Positions 26,409-34,370 of a stretch of 49,516 nt of DNA are shown one piece after another (position 1 is the first letter of the stretch; each line of letters opens with the position of its first letter). Under the pieces are notes generated by a model. It had not been told where the DNA came from. It made no database searches and saw nothing but the letters and a program-made list of their open reading frames with translations. Source of the DNA: Xanthobacteraceae bacterium (lineage in GTDB: Bacteria > Pseudomonadota > Alphaproteobacteria > Rhizobiales > Xanthobacteraceae). The stretch covers positions 1-49,516 of the forward strand of contig JAIESC010000168.1 of the NCBI GenBank assembly GCA_019746355.1, in the 5' to 3' direction. A program made the translations under genes and the position numbers.

Positions 26409-26483
26409 GTCGAGATCGCGCGGCCCCGCTTATTGCCCGCTTACGGGTCTACTATGCCGCACCGCCCGGATTGAGGCCAACCC

Positions 26484-26517
26484 GGAAAAAAGCCGCGCGC
26501 CCCGCGGGCGCGCGGCC
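26484..26517 (-). terminator. Terminator of the Bug-type binding protein gene
   Basis: On the minus strand a GCCGCGCGCC / GGGCGCGCGGC hairpin followed by TTTTTT. In plus coordinates the A run is 26486-26491 and the stem 26492-26516. It lies 22 bases past the stop codon. Confidence 0.85.
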
Positions 26518-26538
26518 GCGATCCCACACAAAATCTGG

Positions 26539-27519
26539 CTATTGCTTCTGCGCGAGCCCCGCCGCGTTAACCACGTTGGCCCATTTTTCGATGTCTTTGC
26601 GCAGATAAGCGTCGAATTCCGTGGGCTTCATCGTCAGCGGAACCGCGCCCTGCTTGTCCCACGCGGCGAGGATTTCAGGCCGGTTGATCGCCTTGTTGAT
26701 CTCGGCATTGAGCTTGTCGACCACCGCCTGCGGAGTTCCCTTCGGCGCCATGATGCCGAGCCAGATGGTCGACTCGTAGCCGGGAACTCCGGCCTCGGCG
26801 ATGGTCGGAACGTCCGGCAGAACCTTGGAGCGCTTGGCCGCCGATGTGCCGAGCGCGCGCACCTGCCCGGCCTTGACGTTCTCGGTCATGGTGGTGACCG
26901 CGTCGAACGCCATCTGCACGTGGCCGCCGAGGACGGCCGAGCGCATTTCGCCGGACGCCTTGTGCGGCACGTGGACGATCTTGGTGCCGGTCATGTGTTT
27001 GAACAGCTCGCCGGCCATGTGATACGGCGTCGCCGGTCCCGACGAGGCGAAGTTGAGCTTGTCCGGGTCCTTCTTGGCCAGCGCGACGAACTCCTTGACG
27101 TCCTTCGCCGGCACCGACGGGTGCACGACCATCACCAGATCGGAATAGTTGATCGCCGCGACCGGCACGAAGTCGCGCATCAGCTGGAACGGCTTGTTCG
27201 GCGTCAGCGATTCATTGGTGGTGTGGGTGTTGGACATGGTCAACAGCGTATAGCCGTCGGGTGCGGACTTCGCGACCTCGTTGGTGCCGATGATCGAGCC
27301 CGCGCCCGGCCGGTTCTCGACCACGAAGGTCTGCTTGAGCTGGTCCTGGAGGATCTGGGCAATCTGCCGCGAGAACACGTCGGCCGGACCGCCGGCGCCG
27401 AACGGCACGACGATCCTCACCGGCTTCGAAGGATAGTCCTGCGCCACGGCAGAAGTGCCCGGCAGAGCCGCCGCGATCGCGACCAGCGCCAGCGCGGCGC
27501 CTTTGGCCAAATTCTGCAT
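26539..27519 (-). CDS. Bug-family (tripartite tricarboxylate transporter) solute-binding protein
   Basis: 326 residues. A signal peptide (NLAKGAALALVAIAAALPGT, cleavage after VAQ) leads to YPSKPVRIVVPFGAGGPADV, the Bug/TctC hallmark, then GYTLLTMSNT, FASSGPATPYHMAGELFK and VPTIAEAGVPGYE. Such periplasmic proteins bind small carboxylates and many are orphans without TctAB, as here: no membrane partner is nearby. The start at 27519 has GGGAGGAA upstream. Flanked downstream by a clean terminator, it seems monocistronic. Ligand unknown. Confidence 0.9.
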   Translation of the reverse strand: MQNLAKGAALALVAIAAALPGTSAVAQDYPSKPVRIVVPFGAGGPADVFSRQIAQILQDQLKQTFVVENRPGAGSIIGTNEVAKSAPDGYTLLTMSNTHTTNESLTPNKPFQLMRDFVPVAAINYSDLVMVVHPSVPAKDVKEFVALAKKDPDKLNFASSGPATPYHMAGELFKHMTGTKIVHVPHKASGEMRSAVLGGHVQMAFDAVTTMTENVKAGQVRALGTSAAKRSKVLPDVPTIAEAGVPGYESTIWLGIMAPKGTPQAVVDKLNAEINKAINRPEILAAWDKQGAVPLTMKPTEFDAYLRKDIEKWANVVNAAGLAQKQ

Positions 27520-27670
27520 CTTCAATTCCTCCCAAAATCCAGCGCTTGCCTGATCGAATGAACGCCGGCGACGCACCGCTATTCCGCGGCGCCAAACGGT
27601 GCGGCGATTTAGCATGCCGTGGACGCCCGCTCACAGTCCCTGCGGCGGAAAGCCCGAGCCCGGCGCGTCC

Positions 27671-28006
27671 TCAAGCGCCGCCGGGCGTGCGGAACGAATG
27701 GGCGAGATCGCCCGCGGCCGCAAACGCGCCCTTGGCCTCGACGGAGCTCATCGCCACGGTGGTGCGGAGATCGATGAGGCCGCCTGCGCCTGCAGCCGAC
27801 AGCAGGATCGCCGCCATCTGCGTTTCGCCGGGCGCCTCGATGATGGTGAGGAAGTCATACTCGCCGAAGGTCAGGTAGTAGCCGATGACGCGGCCGCCGG
27901 CCCTTGAGACGTGCCGCGACAGCGCCTCGAAGCGATCCTCGGGCTTGACGATCATGCCCTTGATGGCTTCGCGGGTGTAACGCCCCTGGGTGATGTAGGT
28001 CGGCAT
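27671..28006 (-). CDS. GYD-domain protein
   Basis: 111 residues with the ferredoxin-like GYD fold: PTYITQGRYTREAIKGM, AGGRVIGYYLTFGEYDFLTI (the GYD-equivalent segment) and APGETQMAAILLSAAGAG. Members are small dimeric proteins of unknown biochemical function. Single gene with its own upstream region. Confidence 0.82.
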   Translation of the reverse strand: MPTYITQGRYTREAIKGMIVKPEDRFEALSRHVSRAGGRVIGYYLTFGEYDFLTIIEAPGETQMAAILLSAAGAGGLIDLRTTVAMSSVEAKGAFAAAGDLAHSFRTPGGA

Positions 28007-28077
28007 GCTTCGGCTCCTCGTCGATTCAACGGCTCAAGCGGGTTCCTGTGTCGCCGGTTTCCTGTGGCGCGGCAAAT

Positions 28078-28107
28078 GAAAACGGGCCCGCTTCGGGGCC
28101 CGTTGTC
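28078..28107 (-). terminator. Terminator of the small DUF gene at 28144-28344
   Basis: Arms ACGGGCCC and GGGCCCGT (28082-28103) with the loop GCTTCG; the minus strand continues into TTTTC. It lies about 40 bases beyond the stop of the small gene. Confidence 0.75.
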
Positions 28108-28143
28108 CTGAACCTCGTCCTGCACTTCGAGCCGTTGGCCCGC

Positions 28144-28344
28144 TCAGTGGTCGCGATCGAGCTGGCTTTCCTTGGCGACCCGCTCGAACGCCTCGCCGTT
28201 GCTCTTGATCCGGTACTGATGCTCGTCGCCTTCCAACGGCAGCAACTTGACCACCGTGAACGCACCACTCGAACCAGCCCGGCTGAACGGACCGGCGGTG
28301 TACCGAACATTCTGACCGATCGAATACTTATGGGCCTTCAACAA
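28144..28344 (-). CDS. Small conserved Rhizobiales protein (66 aa), unknown function
   Basis: 66 residues reading KAHKYSIGQNVRYTAGPFSR, then GAFTVVKLLPLEGDEHQYRI and EAFERVAKESQLDR. I recognise this pattern (K-I-G-Q-x-V, YQVT/FTVVKLLPPEGD, QYRIK, ERVAKE-x-QL) from small conserved Rhizobiales hypotheticals, likely an SH3-like beta barrel. There is no ATG; two adjacent TTG codons (28344 and 28341) fit, with GGGGGAAG seven bases upstream. A good terminator follows. Confidence 0.72.
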   Translation of the reverse strand: MLKAHKYSIGQNVRYTAGPFSRAGSSGAFTVVKLLPLEGDEHQYRIKSNGEAFERVAKESQLDRDH

Positions 28345-28665
28345 GGGCTTCCCCCATCACACGCTGATTGACACCACCCCACACAACGGCCTCCATGTCC
28401 CTGAATAGCCGTTCAGCAATGATAGCACTTAACTCTGTTTGGGTGTGGAAAAATGCAATGCCGCGACGGTGCCTGCACGGCCTCCAGGCGAAAAGTTCCA
28501 TTTGTGATTTCAAATACTTACCGATGACCTTTGATCTGGATTCGAGCATGGCTGCCGAAACGGCCGGCCCTGCCGCGCATGGCAGCCATCGTCCGTCAGA
28601 TAACATTGCGAATTCCGCGGCGGACGGCCGTACCGATTTACCGTCCGGGACGCCGCGCGGCGGGC
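28345..28665. other. Gap of lower GC with one doubtful minus-strand frame
   Basis: About 320 bases with clearly less GC than neighbours. A minus-strand frame (28549 or 28606 to 28328) could encode 73-92 residues (SKVIGKYLKSQMELFAWRPC, then ELSAIIAERLFRDMEAVVWG); it overlaps the start of the small gene downstream by 17 bases. It has no ribosome-binding site and matches no family I know. It may be a small gene or simply leader DNA. Confidence 0.3.
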
Positions 28666-29364
28666 TCAGAATTTCTCCACCCAGGGCCGCACCTCCACCT
28701 CGTGCGTCCAGGCGCTTTTCCGCTGGCGAATGACATCAAGATAGGCCGCGGCGATGTCGTTCGGGTCGAGCATGCTCGCAGGCTTCTCCGCCGGCTCCTG
28801 CCGCCGCTCACTCTTGATGCCGCCATCGATGATGACATGGGCGACGTGGATGCCCTGCGGGTGCAGCTCCCGCGCCATGCTTTGCGCAAGGCCGCGCAGC
28901 GCAAACTTCCCCATCGCAAACGGCGCCGACTGGGCATAGCCCTTCACCGAGGCCGACGCGCCGGTGAAAACGATACAGCCGCGTTGCTTCGGCAGCATCC
29001 GCTTGACCGCCTGCTGCGCAACCAGGAACCCGCCGAAGGCCGAGACCATTAGAGACTTCTCCACCTCGGCTGGATCGAGTTCGGCGACCGGCCCGCGGGT
29101 GCGGTAGCTCGGGTTATAGATCACGACCTCCGGCGCGCCCGGCCCCTTGTCGAGATTGGCGAACAGAGCGTCGACATCGCTCCGTTTGCTCGCGTCGCAG
29201 GCAAAGGTCACGGCGCCAATTTCACGCGACAGCGCCGCGAGATCGTCGGTCGAGCGCGCCGCGAGCGCGACCTTGACGCCCTCGCCCGCAAGCTGCCGGC
29301 CCAATGATGCGCTGAGCCCTGCTCCCGCACCCACGATCAGCGCCGTCTTGAATCCCAGTGTCAT
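28666..29364 (-). CDS. SDR-family protein lacking the catalytic tyrosine
   Basis: 232 residues, Rossmann fold of the short-chain dehydrogenase/reductase family. The cofactor loop is VGAGAGLSASL (11-21). The usual NNAG motif reads YNPS (83-86), and the active-site Y-x3-K reads F149-A-M-G-K153 in APFAMGKFALRGLAQSMARE. The serine region (FTGASAS) is present. Loss of the tyrosine general acid argues against ordinary ketone reduction; a subfamily with this F is known to me in proteobacteria, but its reaction is not. It is divergent from a quinone-reductase gene, 84 bases apart. Confidence 0.85.
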   Translation of the reverse strand: MTLGFKTALIVGAGAGLSASLGRQLAGEGVKVALAARSTDDLAALSREIGAVTFACDASKRSDVDALFANLDKGPGAPEVVIYNPSYRTRGPVAELDPAEVEKSLMVSAFGGFLVAQQAVKRMLPKQRGCIVFTGASASVKGYAQSAPFAMGKFALRGLAQSMARELHPQGIHVAHVIIDGGIKSERRQEPAEKPASMLDPNDIAAAYLDVIRQRKSAWTHEVEVRPWVEKF

Positions 29365-29448
29365 TCACATCCTCCTGAGCAACGAGCGCGCCCCCATTGC
29401 CGGGGCTTCCGTCAAAAGACACAATATCGCAAAGCCGGGGGTGATCGA

Positions 29449-30426
29449 ATGCGTGCGGCGTTCTACGAAAGAAACGGCGCGGCCCGTGACGTTCTGAGCA
29501 TCGCCGATGTCGATACGCCGAAGCCCGGCCCCGGCGAAGTCCGCGTCAGACTCAAGACCTCCGGCGTCAACCCGTCCGACGTGAAGGCGCGCGAAGGCCG
29601 CACCCGCAAGATCGCCTATCCGCGTGTGATCCCGCACAGCGACGGCGCGGGCGAGATCGAGGCGGTCGGCGACGGCGTCCCGGCCTCCAGGAAGGGCGAG
29701 CGGGTCTGGATCTGGAACGCGCAGTGGAAGCGTGCCTTCGGCACCTGCGCCGAATACGTCGTGCTGCCGGCGCATCTCGCGGTGCCGCTGCCCGCCCATA
29801 TCAGCGATGAGGCCGGCGCCTGCCTCGGTATACCGGCGATGACCGCCTGGAACGCGGTCGAGGTCGCGGGCGCGGCGACCGGCAAAACGGTGCTGGTCAC
29901 CGGCGGCGCGGGCGGCGTCGGCCACTACGCCATCCAGTTCGCCAGGGCGAAGGGCGCGACCGTGCTGACCACCATCAGCTCGGAGGCCAAGGCCGCGCTC
30001 GCGAAACAGGCCGGCGCCGACCACACCATCGACTACAAGCGCGAGAACGTCGCCGAACGGGTGATGGCGCTGACCAACAAGGCCGGCATCGACGCCGTCG
30101 TCGAGATGGACGTCGCCGCCAACGCCAGGCTCTATCCCGGCATCCTGCACGCCCGCAGCGAGGTGGTGATCTACGGCACCGGCAGCGGTGAATCGACGAT
30201 CCCCTCGCAGTTCCTGCTGGTCAACGGCATCAGGCTGCAATTCATCTATGTCTACGAACTGACCGCGGCGGAACGCGCCTCCGCGGTCTCCGGCATCACG
30301 CGCATGCTGGACAACAAGACGCTGGTCAACAACGTCGCGCTCACCCTGCCGCTCAAGGACATCGTCGCCGCGCATGAAGCGGTCGAACAAGGCAAAGCGA
30401 TGGGCAATGTCGTCGTCACGCTTTAG
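29449..30426 (+). CDS. Zinc-independent NADPH:quinone reductase (MDR family)
   Basis: 325 residues, medium-chain dehydrogenase/reductase of the zeta-crystallin/QOR type. N-terminal GroES-like fold (VDTPKPGPGEVRVRLKTSGV, NPSDVKAREG), then a Rossmann fold with VLVTGGAGGVGHYAIQFARA and GADHTIDYKRE. The zinc ligands of alcohol dehydrogenases are absent. It likely transfers hydride from NADPH to quinones or enones. The ATG at 29449 sits 84 bases from the divergent SDR gene. Confidence 0.9.
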   Translation: MRAAFYERNGAARDVLSIADVDTPKPGPGEVRVRLKTSGVNPSDVKAREGRTRKIAYPRVIPHSDGAGEIEAVGDGVPASRKGERVWIWNAQWKRAFGTCAEYVVLPAHLAVPLPAHISDEAGACLGIPAMTAWNAVEVAGAATGKTVLVTGGAGGVGHYAIQFARAKGATVLTTISSEAKAALAKQAGADHTIDYKRENVAERVMALTNKAGIDAVVEMDVAANARLYPGILHARSEVVIYGTGSGESTIPSQFLLVNGIRLQFIYVYELTAAERASAVSGITRMLDNKTLVNNVALTLPLKDIVAAHEAVEQGKAMGNVVVTL

Positions 30427-30462
30427 GCGTTTTGCATCACCGAAAATGCTGGGAGGATCATC

Positions 30463-31197
30463 ATGCTTCGTCTTGTTGCGCTGGCAGGCTTGGCGCGGGC
30501 AGGCTTGGCGCTGGCAGGCTTGGCCATGACAGGTTTGGCCATGACAGGTTTGGCCATGACCGTGGCCGGAAGCCCGGCGCTCGCACAGGATGCGACATTC
30601 TTCACCGTGAGCTATGTCGAAACCGGCCCGGTGCTGGCCAAGGTGGGAGCCGCGGCGCTGAAGACCTACCGCGACGCCTCGCGCAAGGACAATGGTGCGG
30701 TCCACCTCGACGTGCTCCAGCGCATCGACCGGCCCAACCAGTTCGTCGTGCTCGGCGCCTGGACCAACCAGATGGCCTACGACGCCCACGCGGCCGGCGA
30801 GAACGCCAAGAAGCTGAACGAAAAGCTCGCCACCACGCTCGCCGCGCCGAACGACACGCGTCAGCACAACGGCCTCGCCGTGGCTCCGGCCAAGACCGGC
30901 GCCAAGGATCCGATCTATGCCGTCACCCACGTGGACGTGATCCCGCCGCAGAAGGACAACGGCGTCGCCGCGGTCAAGCAGCTTGCCGAGGAAAGCCGCA
31001 AGCACGCCGCCAACCTGTCGTTCGACGTGTGGCAGCAGACCAACCGGCCGAACCATTTCACCGTGGTCGAATCCTGGGCCAACCGCGGCGCCTTCGACCT
31101 GCACCAGATGCAGAAGGAAACGCGCGAGTTCCGCAACAAGCTCGCGACCATGACCGGCGCGCTCTATGACGAGCGGCTCTACAAGCCGCTGAAATAG
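30463..31197 (+). CDS. Secreted protein with two ABM (monooxygenase-like) domains
   Basis: 244 residues. After an unusually repetitive signal peptide (repeats of LAGLA / MTGLA, cleavage after ALAQ near residue 42) come two ferredoxin-like antibiotic-biosynthesis-monooxygenase domains, about 45-130 (TVSYVETGPVLAKVGAAALK ... FVVLGAWTNQMAYDAH) and 150-240 (THVDVIPPQKDNGVAAVKQL ... FTVVESWANRGAFDLH). The tandem domains mimic the usual ABM dimer. GGGAGG precedes the ATG, 37 bases after the quinone reductase, so the two may be co-transcribed, hinting at periplasmic quinone or aromatic chemistry. Role not established. Confidence 0.8.
   Translation: MLRLVALAGLARAGLALAGLAMTGLAMTGLAMTVAGSPALAQDATFFTVSYVETGPVLAKVGAAALKTYRDASRKDNGAVHLDVLQRIDRPNQFVVLGAWTNQMAYDAHAAGENAKKLNEKLATTLAAPNDTRQHNGLAVAPAKTGAKDPIYAVTHVDVIPPQKDNGVAAVKQLAEESRKHAANLSFDVWQQTNRPNHFTVVESWANRGAFDLHQMQKETREFRNKLATMTGALYDERLYKPLK
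30483..30560 (+). repeat. 15-bp tandem repeat inside the signal-peptide coding region
   Basis: Five successive units of 15 bases based on GGCAGGCTTGGC[G/C]... and GACAGGTTTGGCCAT; the last two units (30525-30554) are identical. Each unit encodes five residues (AGLAR, AGLAL, AGLAM, TGLAM, TGLAM), so copy number changes keep the frame and only lengthen the hydrophobic core. Confidence 0.85.
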
Positions 31198-31229
31198 TTC
31201 AGCTCCGCTTCCTCCGCCAATCGCGAACG

Positions 31230-31262
31230 GCGCCCTTCAATCATACGAAGGGCGTGCCTTCG
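31230..31262 (+). terminator. Possible terminator after the ABM gene
   Basis: Arms CGCCCTTC (31231-31238) and GAAGGGCG (31247-31254) with an eight-base loop, followed by TGCCTT; the T tract is weak. Confidence 0.45.
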
Positions 31263-31309
31263 CATGCCGGTCTATAGGGGGCGCCCCGCAACGAACTGGT
31301 GCGCCCGCT

Positions 31310-32167
31310 GTGTCCCTTGCCGTGCTGCCCGCGCTTCTGCCCTTCGTCTTCGCGCTGCTGTGGGCCTCGTCCTATGTTGCGGCAAAGATCGGCCTGGTCG
31401 ACGCGACGCCGTTCGCGTTGGTGGCCGCGCGGCTCGCGATCGCGGCTGCGGCGGCGGCGCTATTGATCCGCGTGATGGGCCGAAGCTGGCCGGCCAGCGC
31501 GCGCTGGCCCCATCTCCTCGCCGGCGGCGCGCTGCTGCACGGCTTCGGGCTGTCGATGACGCATGCGGCGCTGGTTGCGGTGGACGCGACACCCACCGCT
31601 CTGGTGCATGCCTTTCACCCGATCCTGACCGCGGCGCTCGGCGTCGCCCTCCTCGGCGAACGCTTCGCCTGGTGGCAGTGGTGCGGCGTGGCGCTGGGCT
31701 TCGCCGGCGTCATCCTCGGCGTGCCGTCGTCGCTCGGCGCCGGCAATCTCGGGCTGCTGGCCTTGAGCCTGCTCGGCCTCGTGGCCGGCACGCTCATTCT
31801 CAAGCGCTTTGCCGCGGACGTACCGGCCTTCGAGTCGACCGCGGTGCAACTGATCGGCGGCGCCATCTGCGTCCTCCTGCTGATGCTTGGCTTCGAGACC
31901 CCGCACTGGCACTGGACCGTGAGCTTCGTCGGCGCGCTCGCCTGGAACACGCTGGCGATGTCGATCATCGGCATGGCTATCTACAGCGTGATGCTCGAGC
32001 GCTATGGCGCCGGCCGCGCCTCGTCCGGCTTCTTCATCGTGCCGGGCGCGTCGGCGGTGATGGCGCTGCTGATGCTCGGCGAGCAGCTGACGCCTTGGGC
32101 GATCGCCGGCCTCGCCGCCTCCACCCTCGGCGTCGCGCTGGTGTGGTGGAAGCCGAAGCCGATCTAA
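31310..32167 (+). CDS. EamA/DMT-family transporter
   Basis: 285 residues with ten hydrophobic segments arranged as two EamA repeats (first: FVFALLWASSYVAAKIGLVD; second: LGLVAGTLILKRFAADVP onward). Drug/metabolite transporters of this class export amino acids, purines or other metabolites; specificity is not readable. Start is GTG at 31310 with no strong ribosome-binding site. Confidence 0.87.
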   Translation: MSLAVLPALLPFVFALLWASSYVAAKIGLVDATPFALVAARLAIAAAAAALLIRVMGRSWPASARWPHLLAGGALLHGFGLSMTHAALVAVDATPTALVHAFHPILTAALGVALLGERFAWWQWCGVALGFAGVILGVPSSLGAGNLGLLALSLLGLVAGTLILKRFAADVPAFESTAVQLIGGAICVLLLMLGFETPHWHWTVSFVGALAWNTLAMSIIGMAIYSVMLERYGAGRASSGFFIVPGASAVMALLMLGEQLTPWAIAGLAASTLGVALVWWKPKPI

Positions 32168-32172
32168 GTCCC

Positions 32173-32197
32173 GGAACCTTTGGCAGCGCTCGCCGTT
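32173..32197 (+). promoter_or_regulatory. EcfG-type promoter of the 28-aa membrane protein gene
   Basis: GGAAC (32173-32177), exactly 16 bases, then CGTT (32194-32197): the consensus of the general-stress sigma factor EcfG in alphaproteobacteria. It begins six bases after the stop of the EamA gene and about 30 bases before the small ATG. Confidence 0.7.
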
Positions 32198-32226
32198 CTA
32201 TCGGCAGGCCCAGGACGGAGGAGACA

Positions 32227-32313
32227 ATGGGACTCGGACGAAGCTTGCTGCTGTGGCTGATCGGCATTCCGCTGCCGATCATCATCCTGCTCGCGATCTT
32301 CTGGCCTAACTGA
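32227..32313 (+). CDS. 28-residue single-helix membrane protein
   Basis: A very short gene: MGLGRSLLLWLIGIP, then PIIILLAIFWPN. It is one hydrophobic helix broken by a G-x-P-x-P kink, with a positive N-terminal end (inside) and a Trp/Asn end. GGAGGAG lies seven bases upstream of the ATG, a perfect EcfG-type promoter precedes it, and a terminator follows, so it is its own transcription unit. I recall near-identical tiny proteins in Bradyrhizobium-group genomes, function unknown. By analogy, a stress-induced membrane peptide; this is inference. Confidence 0.75.
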   Translation: MGLGRSLLLWLIGIPLPIIILLAIFWPN

Positions 32314-32334
32314 CGCGCCAAAGCGCGGGAGGCG

Positions 32335-32381
32335 AACGCGGTCTGCGGCCAATCCGCTGCAGGCCGCGTTGTTTTCTTTTA
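32335..32381 (+). terminator. Terminator of the 28-aa gene
   Basis: Imperfect long arms AACGCGGTCTGCGG and CTGCAGGCCGCGTT followed by GTTTTCTTTT. Confidence 0.75.
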
Positions 32382-32402
32382 GACCTGACGCTGCCGCACC
32401 GC

Positions 32403-32819
32403 TCAGCGCTGGATCAGCGTCACCAGCGGCTTGTCCTTCGGCTTGAAGCGCACCGCGACGAGCTTCGTGCGTTGCGCCGGATCGGTCGAGCCGCGGTGCA
32501 CCACATTCGGCGCGACGTGGCTCGCTTCACCCGCCCGCAGCACGCGCGAGCCCTGCCCGTCGATCTCCAAGGTCAGCGCGCCGTCGAGGATATAGGCGAT
32601 CTCGTGCGCATCGGGATGGATGTGCCACGGCAGCGCGGCGCCCGGCTCGAACTCGTAGACCTGGACCACGGCCTCCTCGAACACGCCGCCCTTCACGTCG
32701 GTCTGCAGGATGGTCTTGGCGGTCACCGGCGGCTGGCGCGCGGTGGCGAGGTTGCTGGCCAGAAAGCCTGCGGTGAAGGCCAACGCGGCCAGAGCGGCAG
32801 TGTTGAAGAAGCGATTCAT
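32403..32819 (-). CDS. Exported cupin-domain protein
   Basis: 138 residues. N-terminal hydrophobic helix (ALAALAFTAGFLASNLATA) then a cupin: motif 1 LPWHIHPDAHEIAYILDG (metal ligands H-x-H-x4-E) and motif 2 SHVAPNVVHRGST. It probably binds a metal ion in the periplasm or at the membrane. The start at 32819 puts the membrane segment at the N-terminus. Divergent from the cytochrome c-propeller gene. Confidence 0.83.
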   Translation of the reverse strand: MNRFFNTAALAALAFTAGFLASNLATARQPPVTAKTILQTDVKGGVFEEAVVQVYEFEPGAALPWHIHPDAHEIAYILDGALTLEIDGQGSRVLRAGEASHVAPNVVHRGSTDPAQRTKLVAVRFKPKDKPLVTLIQR

Positions 32820-32978
32820 GCTGGATGTTTCCGCGCGGACGATCAAGAACGCAAATCACGATACGCCCCGGCTTACGACCGAAGACAGGCCGCGGCGGGG
32901 ACGAGCGGGGCACGTATATCGGGGGCATCGGCGATCTGCTAGCTTGGACTCATTGCAGCCTCGTCCGGAGGGTGGGAC

Positions 32979-34247
32979 ATGCCTCGATTGCCGCAGACCT
33001 TGTTCGCCGCAGCCCTGTTCGCCTGTCTGCCATTTGCCGCGCAAGCCCAGGGCCAGGCTCAATCGCCTGCCCTGCCGGACGACGGCACCCAAGGCAAATT
33101 GCTGGCCGAGAACCTCTGCACGATGTGCCACCGGACCAACCTGATCACCGGCAGCTCGGGTTACACCAAGGAGGGCTGGAAATCGCTGATCGGCACCATG
33201 CTCGATCTGTCCGGCGCCCCGCAGGAAACCGCCACGCTCACCGAATATCTCGCCAAGCACTTCCCGCCAAACCCGCTGCGCGCACCCACGCTCGTGTCCG
33301 GCCCGAACGAGATCGCCTTCACCGAATGGGTGATGCCGACCAGAGGCCAGCGCACGCGCGATCCGATGCAGGCGGACGACGGCACGATCTGGTGGGCCGG
33401 ACAATACGGCAACCTGATCGGGCACTTCGATCCCAAGACCGGCGAGAAGCGCGAGTACCAGTTGCCGGACATGTCGAGGCCGCACACCGTCGAGCTCGAT
33501 AATAAAGGAAGGCCCTGGTACACGGGCAACATGAACGGCACCGTCGGCCGGGTCGACCCCGACACCGGCAAGGTCACCGTCTACAAGATGCCGGATCCGG
33601 CCGCGAAAGATCCGCACACGATGAAGTTCGACAGGAACAACATCATGTGGTTCTCGCTGCAGAATTCCAACATGATCGGACGGCTCGACCCCGAGACCGG
33701 CGATATCAAGCTCGTCAATGCGCCCTCCCCGAAGTCCGGCCCCTACGGCGTCAAGATCGATGCCGAGGGCACGCCTTGGATTTCGTGCAACGGCCGCAAC
33801 TGCCTGCTCAAGGTCGATCCGGCGACGATGGCGGTCAGCGAAATCATGCTGCCGGAAGGCTCCACGGTGCGCCGGCTCGATATCGCCGCCGACGGCATGA
33901 TCTGGTACGTCAATTCGAGCCTCGGCCGGCTCGGCCGGCTCGATCCGAAGACCGGCGAGATCAAGGAATGGCCGTCGCCGAGCGGGCCGAAGTCGCATCC
34001 CTATGCGATCGTCGTGGTCGACGGCATCGTCTGGTACAACGAGTCGTTCCAGCGGCCCGACGCTTTGGTGCGCTTCGATCCGAAGACCGAGACGTTCCAG
34101 AGCTGGGCGATCCCCTCCGGCGACATCCACGCCGGCCACATCCGCCACATGCGCAGCACGCGCGAGGGCAACCTGCTGATCCACCAGAGCAGCACCAACC
34201 GGGTGATCCAGGTGACGCTGAAGCGAAGGGCTGCCGAGGCGAGATAG
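32979..34247 (+). CDS. Periplasmic c-type cytochrome fused to a Vgb-like beta-propeller
   Basis: 422 residues. Signal peptide (LFAAALFACLPFAAQA), then a short domain with heme-c motif C47-T-M-C50-H51, then about six propeller blades, each with a W-Y/W-F core and an R-L/V-DP-x-TG turn (WWAGQYGNLIGHFDPKTGE, WYTGNMNGTVGRVDPDTGK, WFSLQNSNMIGRLDPETGD, WISCNGRNCLLKVDP, WYVNSSLGRLGRLDPKTGE, WYNESFQRPDALVRFDP). The propeller resembles virginiamycin B lyase (Vgb), but the heme domain suggests a redox or electron-transfer use. No antibiotic resistance should be assumed. Ends at a clean terminator. Confidence 0.85.
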   Translation: MPRLPQTLFAAALFACLPFAAQAQGQAQSPALPDDGTQGKLLAENLCTMCHRTNLITGSSGYTKEGWKSLIGTMLDLSGAPQETATLTEYLAKHFPPNPLRAPTLVSGPNEIAFTEWVMPTRGQRTRDPMQADDGTIWWAGQYGNLIGHFDPKTGEKREYQLPDMSRPHTVELDNKGRPWYTGNMNGTVGRVDPDTGKVTVYKMPDPAAKDPHTMKFDRNNIMWFSLQNSNMIGRLDPETGDIKLVNAPSPKSGPYGVKIDAEGTPWISCNGRNCLLKVDPATMAVSEIMLPEGSTVRRLDIAADGMIWYVNSSLGRLGRLDPKTGEIKEWPSPSGPKSHPYAIVVVDGIVWYNESFQRPDALVRFDPKTETFQSWAIPSGDIHAGHIRHMRSTREGNLLIHQSSTNRVIQVTLKRRAAEAR

Positions 34248-34277
34248 AGCGCGAAGGGCGAGCGCTCAGACAAGGGC

Positions 34278-34305
34278 AAAGGGCGCGCCATTGCGCGCCC
34301 TTTTG
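34278..34305 (+). terminator. Terminator of the cytochrome-propeller gene
   Basis: Arms AAAGGGCGCG (34278-34287) and CGCGCCCTTT (34294-34303) plus T, loop CCATTG; 31 bases after the stop. Confidence 0.85.
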
Positions 34306-34370
34306 CTGTCCGCTGGTGATCTACATCCGGGACACCCCAAGCGTGGTCGCGGGCCTTTGGCTTGATTTTA

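Noticed and set aside
23379..26474. 1031-codon open frame on the plus strand
   Set aside because: Antisense to mccA and the proline-rich membrane protein gene; arginine-rich with no recognisable domain. Long antisense frames are common at this GC content.
30483..30560. CRISPR-like short repeats
   Set aside because: Repeats are contiguous, in frame and without spacers; they encode a signal-peptide core.
29365..31104. 579-codon minus-strand frame across the quinone reductase and ABM genes
   Set aside because: Shadow frame with repetitive low-complexity composition; both plus-strand genes have clear domains and ribosome-binding sites.
32979..34247. Streptogramin resistance gene (virginiamycin B lyase)
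   Set aside because: The propeller is similar, but the signal peptide and heme-c motif argue for another role; resistance is not supported.
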